Source: Musa acuminata AAA Group
Taxonomy: Eukaryota > Streptophyta > Magnoliopsida > Zingiberales > Musaceae
Length of the DNA stretch: 64,000 bases
NCBI RefSeq assembly: GCF_036884655.1
Contig: NC_088330.1
Span: 28,601,001-28,665,000 of the forward strand
Direction of reading: 5' to 3'
Under the pieces are notes generated by a model. The model was not told where the DNA came from and did not search any database. It saw nothing but the letters and a program-made list of their open reading frames with translations. This document shows, piece after piece, positions 24,749-36,023 of the stretch (the stretch's first letter is position 1; each line of letters begins with the position of its first letter). The position numbers and the translations under genes were made by a program.

Positions 24749-27405
24749 CTCCCCCTTTTTGATGATGACAACTACTTGATGACGGAGTTAAACTTAACTC
24801 CCGGAGTTTAAACAAACTCTCCCTATCAATATGCCTTATTGATTGAAACTCTTAGATTCAAAAATCTAAGCAACATGTCATCATAAACGGAGTTAACCTT
24901 AACTCCTAGAGTTTAAACAAACTCCCCCTATCAATATGCCATATTGATAGAAACTCTTGGATTCAAAAATCCAAGCAACATGTTATCATAAACTTATGCA
25001 TAACATGTGATGTCATCAACATACTTCTCCCCCTTTGTCATCAACAAAAAGGAGAAGTACCACAATCAAGTGTTTGTGATGTAAGTTTTAACTCATTGCA
25101 TGAAAAACATAATATCAAGATAGCACTTTTATGCAAGCTAGCAATGTTGCAACATTTTAGAACTTGCAAGCTAGCAATTTAGAGATGTTCAAGAAGGCAA
25201 CTCTTGCTTCTTGAAATATGCAAGTTGTAAGCTAGCAAATTTTTACGATATGCAAGTTTTGCTTCTTGAGATAGGCAAGATGGCACTTTTGCAAATTTTT
25301 GTTTGGCAAGCTTGTGATGTTCAAGATAACAAGCTCTTCTCTTTTGTAATTTTTGCCTTCTTTTTTTTTTGAATTGTGCTAGCAAGTTATCTCCTCCTTA
25401 GTCATTGTCAAAAAGAAGGGAAAACCCTTTCTGTCAATTTCTAAATCATGACAAAGGTGAGTAATCATTCTTATTTCAAAATTTCATAATTGAGATAAAC
25501 CTTGAATTCAAATCAAGGCAATTTTAATCAAGGTTCATATCATATGCAATACATTACGTAGAAAGCATAAGTATTGCATGCATCATTTTAGCAACAAATC
25601 GTAGCATTTCATCACATGGCAAGATATCATCAAGTAGAATTACGATGCAAGTTTTTGATATCTTAACATGATGAAAATTCAAATATGACACTTATAGTAT
25701 CAATTCATATATTTCTCCCCCTTTATCATCAACAAAAGGAGAAGTAGCTCTAGCTATTTTAAAATATATGCAAGTTTTTATAACATGAATCTATATTTTC
25801 ATCACAACATATAAGCACAAAAGCATAGCAAGATTCTTAGGTTCAATCATGGCAATTCAACACTTGCTTCATGTGCAAGATTGCACTTGCTTTTCTTTGC
25901 ATGTTCTAACTAGCAAAAGCTTTCTCCCCTTTGTTTTTGTCGAAAAGAAGGGAGTAATCAATGGCCAAAAAATTTTAATTATTATACAGGCCATATTACA
26001 AAATCTTGTCATGATATCAAGAAAGTTCAAAAAGGACATGATCCATTCAACAAATCCTTTTAATAGGGCAAAGGAATTATATAACCAAGAATCATGATTA
26101 AAATATTTCAATATCATAGATCAAGTCATGATTCGTGATTCATCATAAAGCAAATTAATTTTCAGTCATCACATAAGGCATTTAAAGAATTTTTGAAACA
26201 TAGAAGAATGATTAATTTAAGCATGTAATGTTTCAATCAAAATCAAGTCATGAATACCAATACTTTCATATTGTGAGTATCAATTCATGAATACCAAAAG
26301 ATATTATTTGTGATTTCAATTTTGCAAGATCATGATTATGATTTAGACATAACTTATTCAAATCAAATCGTCAACTTGAAACTCATAATCAAGTCATTAA
26401 AATTAATTTCGAAATTCATAAAATATCATGAAATCAAAAGACAAGCTGCATTTCATTTGAAGAACTCCTTTTTGATAAATGTAGGGAGCATAATGAACGA
26501 TCTTGATTTATAAAGAGCTTCATGTTATAATTATCAAGATCATGATTTTAATAATTATTCTCTTTAGCAAAAAATCACAAAAGCACTTTATTTTTGCATA
26601 AGAAATCTCATTGTATTATGATTTATAAATTCTTTTTCTGCACATGAATCATAGGAGATATGTATGTGAAACAAATCTTTGCAAGCAAAGACACTATCAT
26701 TCATATTTCAAGATGGAATTTATAAGCAGGAATCATTTCATCAAATCCATTTTAGAAAAATATTTTTCAAAAGTGTATGAGAAAATCCGATTGTTAGGAT
26801 ACCAATTGTTAAGTGAATCCGAAAATGAAATTAGTACTTTCATGCATTCGGATAAGATTTTGCTATAGATTTTCAAGTTCAATTATGAAGATAAAACATG
26901 CTCATGATCATAAAAATTTATGTATCCAAAACATATAATTTCCAACATGTTATAGTGTAAAATCATCATGGCAATTAAGTGTTTTGAACATTGAATCAAG
27001 AATGTCCGAAAAATAATCTTAACACGTTCATGCATTCGAGCACATTTTTGCCATAGTTTTTCAAATATACTCATGAGAATAACACATGCTTATCATCGGC
27101 TTAAAATCTCATGCATAAAATTGTTAATCGAAATATTTAATTTCATCATTATGCATTTCTTCAAATCAAACATGATCTTTAATCAAAATCGAGAAATAAC
27201 AATGGAAATCAACGTAATGCACATTATTACTTCTTAACCATGATTTCATATTTTCAATCAAGATCATTTTATTTGTTTATCATAAAATATGCAATATTAT
27301 CATTTTCGAAATTACTTAGTATGATCATAATAATTTTTTTTTTTAACATGTAATTTTTAAGAAAATGAATTCTAAACTAAAAGAGAAAAATACATCATGA
27401 AAGCA
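24749..27405 (-). other. AT-rich internal region with multiplied polypurine tracts
   Basis: No protein domain is seen in any frame. The complement of the polypurine tract adjoining the 3' LTR is at 24749-24762. Related blocks of pattern CTCCCCCTTTGTCATCAACA plus AAAAGGAGAA occur at about 25024-25057, 25391-25424, 25713-25746 and 25922-25953. Read on the minus strand these are purine tracts next to GATGACAA. A tandem duplication of about 105 bp lies at 24785-24993 (GGAGTTTAAACAAACTC and TATCAATATGCC in both units). Multiplied polypurine tracts before the 3' LTR are a known Sirevirus trait. Confidence 0.75.
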
Positions 27406-28416
27406 TCAAGTAATTTCAAAATAAATTAGGGGGATTTCGATTACCTCATCATTGTGGGTTGTTAAGGCGTAGTTTTCCGCCTTGCTTTTGTTGACTTTCT
27501 CTTCTTCGGAGGAGCTCGATTCATCCCAATTTTTGTTCTTCTTCTTGCGTTTAAAGCAAGTAGTTCGATTCTTTTTGCTTTTTAATTTTCGTTTCATTTG
27601 TAGTTTAAGTTCACCATCACTTGAGCTTATGCTCGAGTGGTCTTCAAATGTTCTATGTCTCAAATCCTTCCTGTTCTTTGGAAGGTTGTTTTGTTCATCA
27701 TTGTCCTCATCACTTGAGTCATCGCTCAAGTGGCATTCATTTGTCCAGAGTTCCAAATCCTTCCTGTTCTTTGGAAGGTAATTGTGTTCAACATGTTCAT
27801 CATGTGCATTGTGCACCATTTCATATGTCATCAATGAACCAATTAGTTCTTCAAGTGGTAAGTTGTTTAGGTTTTTAGCTTCTTGTATTGCAGTTACTTT
27901 TGAATCCCACTTCTTAGAAAGAGAACGCAAAATCTTGTTTACGAGTTCAAAGTCCGAAAAACATTTTCCAAGAGCTCTTAAACTATTGACGACATCCGTG
28001 AAACGGGTGTACATGTCGCCTATAGTCTCGCTTGGTTGCATTCGAAAAAGCTCGAAATCATGCAATAAAAAGTTAATTTTCGAGTCTTTGACACTACTAG
28101 TTCCCTCGTAAGTGATTTCAAGTGTTCGCCAAATGTCAAAAGCTGTTTCGCACGTAGAAATCCGATTGAACTCATTTTTGTCCAAAGCGCAAAATAAGGC
28201 ATTCATAGCCTTTGCGTTTAAAGAGAAATACTTCTTCTCCAAATCCGACCATTCGTTCGTCGGTTTAGAGGGAAGTTGAAAATTGTTTTCAACGATATTC
28301 CATAAATCTAGATTTAGAGAAATCAAGAAAACTCTCATTCGAGTTTTCCAATAAGTATAGTCCAATCCATTAAAGAACGGTGGACGAAAGATCGAAAAGC
28401 CCTCTTGAAGAGCCAT
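27406..28416 (-). CDS. Gag protein of the Sirevirus-like element
   Basis: 336 residues, the only open gene of the element. The N-terminus (FSIFRPPFFNGLDYTYWKTR) is the usual start of plant Copia/Sirevirus gag, followed by a UBN2-type capsid region (W-R-T-L-E-I-T-Y-E-G-T, DSKINFLLHDFELFRM, D-M-Y-T-R-F-T-D-V-V-N, LVNKILRSLSKKWDSKVTAI, LPLEELIGSLMTYE). The C-terminus is acidic and serine-rich with a doubled NLPKNRKDL segment (near residues 215 and 245), then a basic K-R-K-L-K-S-K-K-N region. It stops before any CCHC zinc knuckle, so it is shorter than an intact gag. The start lies about 50 bp inside the primer-binding site at 28454-28465, the expected spacing. Confidence 0.85.
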   Translation of the reverse strand: MALQEGFSIFRPPFFNGLDYTYWKTRMRVFLISLNLDLWNIVENNFQLPSKPTNEWSDLEKKYFSLNAKAMNALFCALDKNEFNRISTCETAFDIWRTLEITYEGTSSVKDSKINFLLHDFELFRMQPSETIGDMYTRFTDVVNSLRALGKCFSDFELVNKILRSLSKKWDSKVTAIQEAKNLNNLPLEELIGSLMTYEMVHNAHDEHVEHNYLPKNRKDLELWTNECHLSDDSSDEDNDEQNNLPKNRKDLRHRTFEDHSSISSSDGELKLQMKRKLKSKKNRTTCFKRKKKNKNWDESSSSEEEKVNKSKAENYALTTHNDEVIEIPLIYFEIT

Positions 28417-28453
28417 CTCTCTCGGGTGTAAATCCGAAATGAGAAATACCCCG

Positions 28454-28465
28454 CTCTGATACCGA
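28454..28465 (-). promoter_or_regulatory. Primer-binding site of the Sirevirus-like element
   Basis: The minus strand reads TCGGTATCAGAGC just inside the 5' LTR (which ends at 28467). It matches the initiator Met-tRNA complement TGGTATCAGAGC except near its first base. It fixes the orientation of the element as minus. Confidence 0.8.
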
Positions 28466-28466
28466 T

Positions 28467-30899
28467 TGTTAGGATCGAGAGCACTAAGAGGGGGGGGGGG
28501 GGGGGGGGGGGTGAATTAGTGCAGCGGAAATCTTTCAGCGATTAAAAACGAAAGCTGTGTTCGTTCGATAAAAACTATTTTGATGCAAAAGCCGATTCTA
28601 AGATTAAGTGCAGTTTACGTCTAAACACAGTTTGCGTCTAAACACAGTTTGCGTCTAAATGCAGATTGCGTCTAAGCGCAGTTTGCGTCTAAACACAGTT
28701 TGCGTCTAAGCGCAGTTTATGTCTAAGCTCAGATTGAGTAAATCACTTGTTTAGATCAAAATCAGTTTAAGCAGAAGTATAAAGACAGTGTGCTGCTATT
28801 GTATAGCTCAAAAAGTAATCTGCAAAAAGCAGATTTACGTCTAAACGTAGATTTACGTCTAAACGCAGATTTACGTCTAAACGCAGATTTACGTCTGAAC
28901 TTTGAAACTCGTTTGTAGACTCGCAGAAGGCAGTATGCAGTTGAAATCAAGACGTAAATGTAAACTGAAATCTGATGATTGTACGAGGAAAGTCGATTTA
29001 CGTTTAAATGCAGTTTTACGTCTGAATGCAGATTTTCGTCTAAACCTTGAAACTCATTCGTAAAATTGCAGAAGACAGTTTGCAGTTATAAATAGTATCA
29101 AGACGTAAATGTAAACTGCAAAGAAACTCGTTCGTAAAAGCGCAGAATACAGTTTGCAGTTATAAAACGTAATCGTAAAATGTAATGTATGAAAATACCG
29201 ATTTACGTCTGAATGCAGATTCGGAAAGATCAGCACTTAGAAACTTGTTCGTAAAGGCGCAGAGAGCAGTAGCTATGTAGAAGGTTTGCAGTAATGATAA
29301 AGTGCTCAAAAGAAACGCAAACCAGAGATTTAGAGTGGTTCGGTCAGTCTTGACCTACTCCACTTTTGGCTTCCTCCACCGACGAGGTCACCGACATCAA
29401 CTAGAGGCCTTCCTTCAATAGGCGAAGGCCAACCACCCTCTTACAGATTCACTTCTTTTGGCGGGCTTAGGAGACAACCCTTACAGAAGTTTTCTCTCCT
29501 CTCTTTACAACTCAAACTTGAAGAATAGAAAGAGGAGAACTAGCAGTTTTGAGCTCTAAGAAACACAGAAAGATAGCAAGATTTCGAGTGTGTGTTCTAT
29601 GCTTTCAGTGCTGAATGGATGGGGTATTTATAGGCCCAACCCAATTCAAATTTGGAGCTCAAAACGATCAAATCCCGGAATTCCGGGATCAGGCGGTTGC
29701 ACCTCCTGATTGGAGAGGTTGCACCGCCTGGCAGAGCTCGAAGACTGAGCCCAGGCGGTGCCACCTCTTGACTGAGGCGGTTGCACCTCTCTGCCAGAGC
29801 TCGAAGACCGAGCTCAGGCGGTGCCACCTCTTTATCAGGGAGGTTGCACCGCCCAGTCTTGCTCAAAGACTGAGCTCAGGCGGTGCCACCTCTCTGTCAG
29901 GGAGGTTGCACCGCCCAGTCTTGCTCGAAGACTGAGCTCAGGCGGTGCCACCTCCTGGCTGGGGAGGTTGCACCGCCCAGTCTCGCTGGGAGGCTTAGCC
30001 CAGGCGGTGCCACCTCCTGGCCTAGGCGGTTGCACCTCCTGGTGCAATCAGGGTCCGAATGGTTAGCTCCCTTCGGCCCAATTTCAGTCTTTCAGGGGCC
30101 CAATTGCCCCAAGATTAAGCTAATGGGATCACCTCCCATTTTCCAACTAAATCAATGTGCTAACTACGATTAGATCTAAGACAATTTCTGTAGCTTTGCT
30201 TCGGTGCGTCAATCGCTTCTTCCGGCGAGTTTCCGGCGAACTTCCGTCGATCATCCGATGAACCCTCGGTGATGCTCCTGTGGACTTCTGGCAAACTCCT
30301 GGACTTTGCGACGATCCACTTGGCAAGTTCCGACGAGCTTCGCTTGGCAAGCTTCTGGACTTCTCGGATCTGTTCTCGCAGAACCTCCGACGACCGTCCG
30401 AACTTCCGTCAAACTCTCGAACTCCCAACGTGATCATGAACTTGACTCCGACGCAACTCCTGCTGCTTGTTTAACTTTCATCGTAGTTAATCCTGCACAC
30501 TTAAAACAAAAACTTTGATCGAGACAATTAATCCTAAGCAATTAACCAAGTTGTCCGGCATGTCATTGGTCCCTCGACGCTTCGTCCGATTCTTCGGCGC
30601 ATCGTCCTTTCCTGCAGCCTATTGCCCAATCGGCCAGTTGACTCCGCAACTCCGATATCCTTGGCACAATACCCGCTCTTCTTGGCCCGATGCCCGAGTC
30701 CACGACCCGAAGCCTTCTGTCGATACGTCAACCGATCCACCGGCCCGACGTCCAATCTTCTGACATGTTCCTCCGGCACAACATGATGTTCCTGCTTTAA
30801 TTGTCTCATCCTAATCGAAGCACCCTGCGTCACTCAAAACGCAGATTAAATCATAAACATATATCAAGGAGTTTCATCATCAAAATACGAGATTCAACA
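28467..30899 (-). repeat. 5' LTR of the Sirevirus-like element
   Basis: 2433 bp, closely similar to the LTR at 22385-24748. Differences include a 22-G run at 28490-28511 (11 in the other), six instead of five 62 bp units, and scattered substitutions. The 18 bp palindrome recurs at 29672-29689. Confidence 0.85.
29692..30045. repeat. 62 bp minisatellite, six units, in the right LTR
   Basis: Same units as at 23601-23890 with one additional unit (about 29816-29877), which alone explains most of the length difference between the two LTRs. Confidence 0.85.
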
Positions 30900-30904
30900 C
30901 GTAT

Positions 30905-32321
30905 ATCACTGAATCCTTGCAGATCTCTAGGAGAGGGTGAAGGAGGTCAAGCGCCCTCCTCTCTAGCGGTGATCTACATAGTAGGGCTACGATGATGCTC
31001 CTCAAAACTCCAGGCCTGCTCTAAGGTGGAGAGGGGGAGGAGAATAGGAGAGGAAGCAAAAAAACTCTAGCTTATAAACTATTAAATCTCTCCTATTTAT
31101 AGAGGTCTCATATTAATTTAACCCTAATGGATCCTCTCTTATTGGGTATTGGATCTCCATCCAACTACACAAACCTCTTAGATTACTGGATCTCTATCCA
31201 ATAATCTCTCTTGGGCTCTTATTGGATCTCACTATAGGATCCAATAATTTATGGGCTCCGACAAATATCTTATATCCGAACCTATACTCATCGCAATGCC
31301 TACCATATGTATGTGACCCTATATACCCAATATCGAACTGATCGTGTGTCATACATGTCAGAACTCCTTCTAGCTCAATGAATTATTATCTCCATAATAA
31401 TTCACTCGACTCATCGACTGTGGAAGTACTATGGCACTATGTCGTAGTCCCCAAATGATACAAGGGAATCCAATCCATTAGACCTATCCATTCTCAGTTA
31501 CCGTGTACATATAGTCCCTCATCCATCTAATATCCCAGAGACCGTATACCGGGTATGGTGCTGTCAGACCCATACGGTTTCTACTCGAGTCTCGCTCTAA
31601 TCGGATTCTCTTAGAGAACTCTTTCTCTCTCAATCTGAATGACCATAGCCAGGGAATTGTCTGAGCAAGAACACATGAGACATTCCTCTCATAACATCGA
31701 GAGTGGATGATCCTTTATCGATACTCAATAGCCCTCATAAGGTTGACTACCACTCCCGATGATCGGTTGTGCTAGATCTGGGACATCCAAACCTATAAAT
31801 CTGGTATCAAAGAGTGGAGCACTCATACAAGACATCCTTGGTATCTCAAGTCTAAAGACCAGATACACCACTAGAACTACATAATCATTGTTTGACAATA
31901 AGGCATCATCAACCATTCAACATTCCAAGCGGATCAATCAGTGAACTAATTCCCCAATGAGCATCTGTATTGTATCTCTAGTGTCCCCACACAAGCAGCT
32001 TTGAGACCAGCTATATCCATCATATGAACAGATATACAACATACCAGTCTGTTTGATTATCTCGATGTCTCTCTCGAGTAACATATGATTGGGATTATTT
32101 AGGATTTGTGTTTAAAAAAGAATCGATCTTATTATCGTGATCTCATCACGATCTGATTCCCATTGCACAGAATGAAGGACATCACAATATATATATATGC
32201 ATATATGTAACAAGTAATATAAAGTGATAAATATCAAAATATAATAAGCAAAAAGATTGCGTGTCAAGTCACACATGTCATCACTCACGTGATTGGCTTG
32301 TAGGGGCACCTATGACTAGCA
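30905..32321 (-). mobile_element. Copia LTR family A, right part of the LTR split at 22384
   Basis: Continues the minus-strand LTR from ATATCACTGAATCC (matching other copies directly after GATCGTAT) to the LTR end ACTAGCA. It carries all family landmarks, including the AATTATTATCTCCATAATAA block near 31380. Confidence 0.82.
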
Positions 32322-32449
32322 TCATGTGATTGGCTTGCAGGGTATCTATGACCAGTAATAGTGCTTGAGCTAAGTTCTTCAACCTCGCTCAACCCTATCA
32401 TGCTTGTACTATCTCCACCAATAATATGTTCCTTATCAAGGAACACCAC
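32322..32449 (-). pseudogene. LTR-end scrap plus Copia integrase-RT linker fragment
   Basis: 32322-32357 repeats the last 36 bp of a family A LTR. 32358-32449 is the complement of the linker between integrase and RT; it corresponds to the plus-strand sequence at about 16590-16690 (CACCAATAATATGTTCC against the plus-strand ACACATTATTGGTGG region). The fragment is cut at 32449 by the second Gypsy-type element and resumes at 35816. Confidence 0.7.
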
Positions 32450-33009
32450 TGTTAGGACCCTTTTTCTGAGCTTTTGAATAATATTTATTGAGTCTATTTA
32501 GTTCAGTTGTTTATTGAGTCTGTTTAGCTCAGTTAGAGTCAAGTTGAGATTATTTAATATTTATTTATTATTAAGAGTCCAAGTCCTGGTGGACTCTAGG
32601 TGGAACTCTATAAATAGTGATGTAACCCTTTATTTTGAGAATCAATTAATCAATCAATAAAATGTTATTCCACTCTATGGACAAACTCTAGGAGACCGAT
32701 CCCCTCGAAGTGATCAAGGAGGGATGATCCCCTCGAAGTGATCAAGGAGGGCTGATCCCTTGGGCCGATCCCCTCAAAACGATCAAGGAGGCCGATCCCC
32801 TCGAAGTGATCATTATGATTCCCTTTTCTCCCCTTTCTTCCACGATAAGACTTTAGGGTCTTATCAATTGGTATCAGAGCGACGATAAGACTTTAGGGTC
32901 TTATCATTTGGTATCATAGCATCCCCATTTCTCCCCTTTCTTCTACGATAAGACTTTAGGGTCTTATCATTTGGTATCAGAGTGACGATAAGACTTTAGG
33001 GTCTTATCA
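32450..33009 (+). repeat. 5' LTR of Gypsy-type copy 2
   Basis: 560 bp from TGTTAGGACCC to GTCTTATCA. It contains the TATA-like CTATAAATAG near 32609, several GATCCCCTCGAAG units (about 32690-32812) and four 41 bp-type units from 32844. One of these is separated by a copied stretch of upstream LTR sequence (CCCATTTCTCCCCTTTCTTC). Confidence 0.85.
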
Positions 33010-34044
33010 TTTGGTATCAGAGCAGCGATCCTCGGCGTTCTCGTTGCAGTTCATCATCTAAAAAAAAAAGGGGGTGGGAAGAAAGAAAGAAAGAAGAGAA
33101 AGAAGAGAGAGAAGAAGAAGAAGTCGTAGCCACGCACCCCTGCTTCCCTTGCTTATGGCCAGCCCACCGCCGGTCGTCGCTGCTCTCCGGCCAGCAAGCG
33201 ACTCTGCCCCGCTTCCAGCCAGAGTCCACCATGGCTGTCGCCTCCCACTCGAGTCACCACCGCTGCTAGGAGACGACGCTGCCAGCGTCTCATCCTGCCG
33301 TAGCCCCTCTCCCCTTCTCAACCGCCACTGCAAGGCAACTTCTTCCCCACCGTCGCTGCTACTTCCCGGTCGCTCCATCACCGTTGCCTGCCTCCCAGCC
33401 ACAACCCTAACCAAGCTCCCCCCATTGGGTCGCAGTCGCAGTCGTCAGTTGTCGCAGCCCCTCGTTGCAGTGGTTGCAGAAACAGAGCTTCCTCTGTTGT
33501 CGCAGCCCCTCGTCGATCGCAGCTGCGCCTTGAGCACCGTCGCCTTTCAGCCGACCCACCACTACTACCAGCCACCGTGCAGCGACCGCCACTCACCTCC
33601 TAGCTGCTGCTCCCCCTGGCTCGGGCGAGAACGACCGTCGCCACTTCCCCTTGCTGCTCCACCCTGCTCGAGCGAGAAGGACCGCGGCCGCTGCTTCCCG
33701 GCCAATGGACCAACCCCCTCATCACTTCTACCGTTGGTGACGTTGCCCCCAACCGCGCCTCCATCGCTGCCTCCGCTGCCCCCAATCTCGTAGCCTCAAC
33801 CCCGTTGCTTGGCGATCGCCCCTTGGGTTGCAGCAGTTGCAGCCACATCGACGTAGTCGCCTTCCAACCCCTGTGCTCTCACCCCATGCAGCGATAGAAA
33901 CAGGGAAGCAACTCTTCCTCCAATGCAGCGACTACAGCACTGCCCTCGGCATCCACCTCCTCGGGAACTTTGCATCGACAATGTTGATGCCCTTGACCGA
34001 CACCAAAAACAGGAGTTGAGATTACAGATTTGCAATCTTACGCA
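33010..34044 (+). other. Primer-binding site and GC-rich leader of Gypsy-type copy 2
   Basis: The primer-binding site TGGTATCAGAGC at 33012-33023 is a perfect match to the initiator Met-tRNA complement. The leader that follows is GC-rich and stop-poor like that of copy 1 but about 0.5 kb shorter. A purine tract (GAAAGAAAG, GAAGAAGAAG) lies at 33075-33124. Long open frames here (for example 33074-33793) are low-complexity artefacts. Confidence 0.75.
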
Positions 34045-35242
34045 ATGACCATTGATAACTCGGTGAAAGCACAAATGAAAGCATTGAAAATCAGAATTAA
34101 GCACCGACTATAAGAAACACTTAATGATTTCAAAAAGAGCCTACTGAAGAGCCTCAGCAAATTTCAACAAAATGGGGGCTCAAGTTTTACGTTGCACAGA
34201 TCTGAAAATACATGAAAAAGGCTCCAAGATTATGACACAAACTACTCACACATGAAGATGGAATTTCTGAGATGGAAAGATGGAGATCCGACTAGTTAGA
34301 TCTCTAGGGTAGAATTTTTTTTTCCATTTTCACTGAACTCTAGAAGAATCCAAGGTAGAAATAGCCTCAATCCAGCTCGATGGAGATGCGCTCTAGTGGT
34401 ACGATTGGTATAAAACTATCTACCATCCGAATATGAGAATATTCAAAAGAGGGCTTCTTGTTCGATTTAGCCCATCCGAATATGAGAATATTGATGGCCA
34501 ACTCGCCAAAATTTATTAAACTTCTACAATGTTGGAATATCAGAGTAGGTTTGAAAGATTGTCAAATCAAGCTAGAGATTGGTCGGAATGATAGCTTCTG
34601 GATATATTTATTGAAGGGCTTAATCCGGAGATTCGATGTGAAGTTAAGGCTCGTCAACCTTGCACTATGATAGCTACGATCTCATTTACACATCTACATG
34701 AGAAAAAAATTAGTATGGAAAGATCAGCAAGGGGTTTGTACTATGAAGAAAAATGGAGTATGGAGCACCGATGTAAACAAGGGCAACTTCTAATGATTGA
34801 ACTAATTGGAGAGGAGCCGAAAGCTAAGAATGTGGACTCCAATCATGAAGGTATAAATTCTAATGAAGACGTTGAATCTACCATACATATAATGCATACA
34901 TTAGTCGACTACTCTAACCCACAAACTATAGAAGTTGGCAGAATTCTGGAGTATCAGCCTATTATAGTTTTGATTGATACTGGTAGCACTAACAATTTTA
35001 TGGATAGTGAGACTCTTGACCGATTGGCCCACCACATTGAAGACTATGACAGATTCGAAGTAAAGATCGTTGATGGACGGATTTTCACTTGTGATAGCAA
35101 AGGTTCAAATATAAAATTGATTATATAGGGCCATAAGTTTCTTGCAACGATTACTACACTGAAAGACCGACCTATTTCTTACACTATCAAAAAGTGGAGG
35201 CCATACTTACTTGATCAACGGGTTGTGATGCGTTACAGATAG
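34045..35242 (+). pseudogene. Gag-protease pseudogene of Gypsy-type copy 2
   Basis: Aligns over its length with the intact frame at 19583-20782, but stops and indels break the capsid part (for example in the region matching P-T-N-W-I-F, and a duplicated ATCCGAATATGAGAATAT at about 34424 and 34477). The part 34667-35128 is still open for 153 codons and covers the lost zinc knuckle (RSARGLYYEEKWSMEHRC; both H and C of the second half kept) and the protease start LIDTGSTNNFM. The shared loss of the first C-x-x-C shows the damage predates both copies. Confidence 0.8.
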
Positions 35243-35328
35243 TCTATGATTAAAGTGCTGAAAGAGAAGCTCCCCAAGATTGATGATGCTCAACCTTGAG
35301 GACAAGGCTGATTTGAAGAGGGAGGAAA

Positions 35329-35815
35329 TGTTATGACCCTTTTTCTGAGCTTTTGAATAATGTTTATTGAGTCTATTTAGTTCAGTTGTTTATTGAGTCT
35401 GTTTAGTTCAGTTAGAGTCAAGTTGAGGTTATTTAATATTTATTTATTATTAAGAGTCCAAGTCCTAGTGGACTCTAGGTGGAACTCTATAAATAGTAAT
35501 GTAATCATTTTTTTTATAATCAATCAATCAATGAAATGTTATTCCACTTTGTGGACAAACCCTAGGAGGCCGATCCCCTCGAAGTGATCAAGGAGAGTCG
35601 ATCCCCTCGAAGCGATCATTAGCATTCCCTTTTCTCCCCTTTCTTCCATGATAAGACTTTAGGGTCTTATCAATTGGTATCAGAGCGACGTTAAGACTTT
35701 AGAGTCTTATCAATTGGTATCAGAGCGACGATAAGACTTTAAGGTCTTATCATTTGGCATCAGAGCATCCCCGTTTATCCCCTTTCTTCTATGATAAGAC
35801 TTTAGGGTCTTATCA
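35329..35815 (+). repeat. 3' LTR of Gypsy-type copy 2
   Basis: 487 bp from TGTTATGACCC to GGTCTTATCA. It is shorter than the 5' LTR mainly because it has fewer GATCCCCTCGAAG units. Four 41 bp-type units start at 35650, with the same internal CCCCTTTCTTC spacer before the last. Confidence 0.82.
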
Positions 35816-36023
35816 ACCGTTTTTTTGGCTACAAAGACCTTTTGGTCCTTGAGGTGATAGAAATAATACCCAAAAATTTTCTTAGGGTATCTCATGAACT
35901 TGCATCATTCCATCCTGGACTCCAACTTATCGGGGTTGTGTCTCCGAACATAGGCAAAGCAGCCCTAATCTTAACAACCTTAATATTGGGCTTCTTCCCA
36001 TTTCATATCTCATATGACATAAA
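35816..36023 (-). pseudogene. Copia integrase-RT linker fragment, continuation
   Basis: The complement continues the Copia sequence broken at 32449: it matches the plus-strand copy at about 16430-16590 (CAACTTATCGGGGTTGTGTC here against GACACAACCCCGATAAGTT there). It ends at 36023 where a plus-strand LTR begins. Confidence 0.7.

Larger units (their letters stand above)
22385..30899 (-). mobile_element. Non-autonomous Sirevirus-like Copia element, gag only (8.5 kb)
   Basis: Both LTRs end TG...CA (plus-strand reading TGTTAGGATCG ... GATTCAACA) and the element is flanked by the perfect 5 bp duplication CGTAT (22380-22384 and 30900-30904). On the minus strand the order is 5' LTR (30899-28467), Met-tRNA primer-binding site, gag (28416-27406), about 2.6 kb of AT-rich non-coding sequence with repeated polypurine tracts, and 3' LTR (24748-22385). 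No protease, integrase or RT is detectable. On the minus strand the LTR begins TGTTGAATCTCGTATTTTG, typical of plant Sireviruses as I recall them, and gag is of that type. It must depend on a relative for replication. Confidence 0.85.
32450..35815 (+). mobile_element. Non-autonomous Ty3/Gypsy LTR retrotransposon with gag-protease, copy 2 (older)
   Basis: Same family as 17425-21440: 5' LTR 32450-33009, primer-binding site TGGTATCAGAGC 33012-33023, GC-rich leader to about 33960, broken gag-protease 34045-35242, purine tract GAAGAGGGAGGAAA, 3' LTR 35329-35815. It has the same internal deletion joining the end of protease to a short RNase H scrap and to the polyprotein tail. It was inserted into the linker of a minus-strand Copia. 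The left flank is ACCAC and the right flank ACCGT; comparison with related Copia sequence suggests the right duplicate lost about three bases. Stops and indels show it is older than copy 1. Confidence 0.85.

Noticed and set aside
33074..33793. 239-codon open frame in the leader of Gypsy-type copy 2
   Set aside because: Low-complexity Ser/Pro/Arg-rich translation of the GC-rich leader, overlapped by equally long frames on the other strand.
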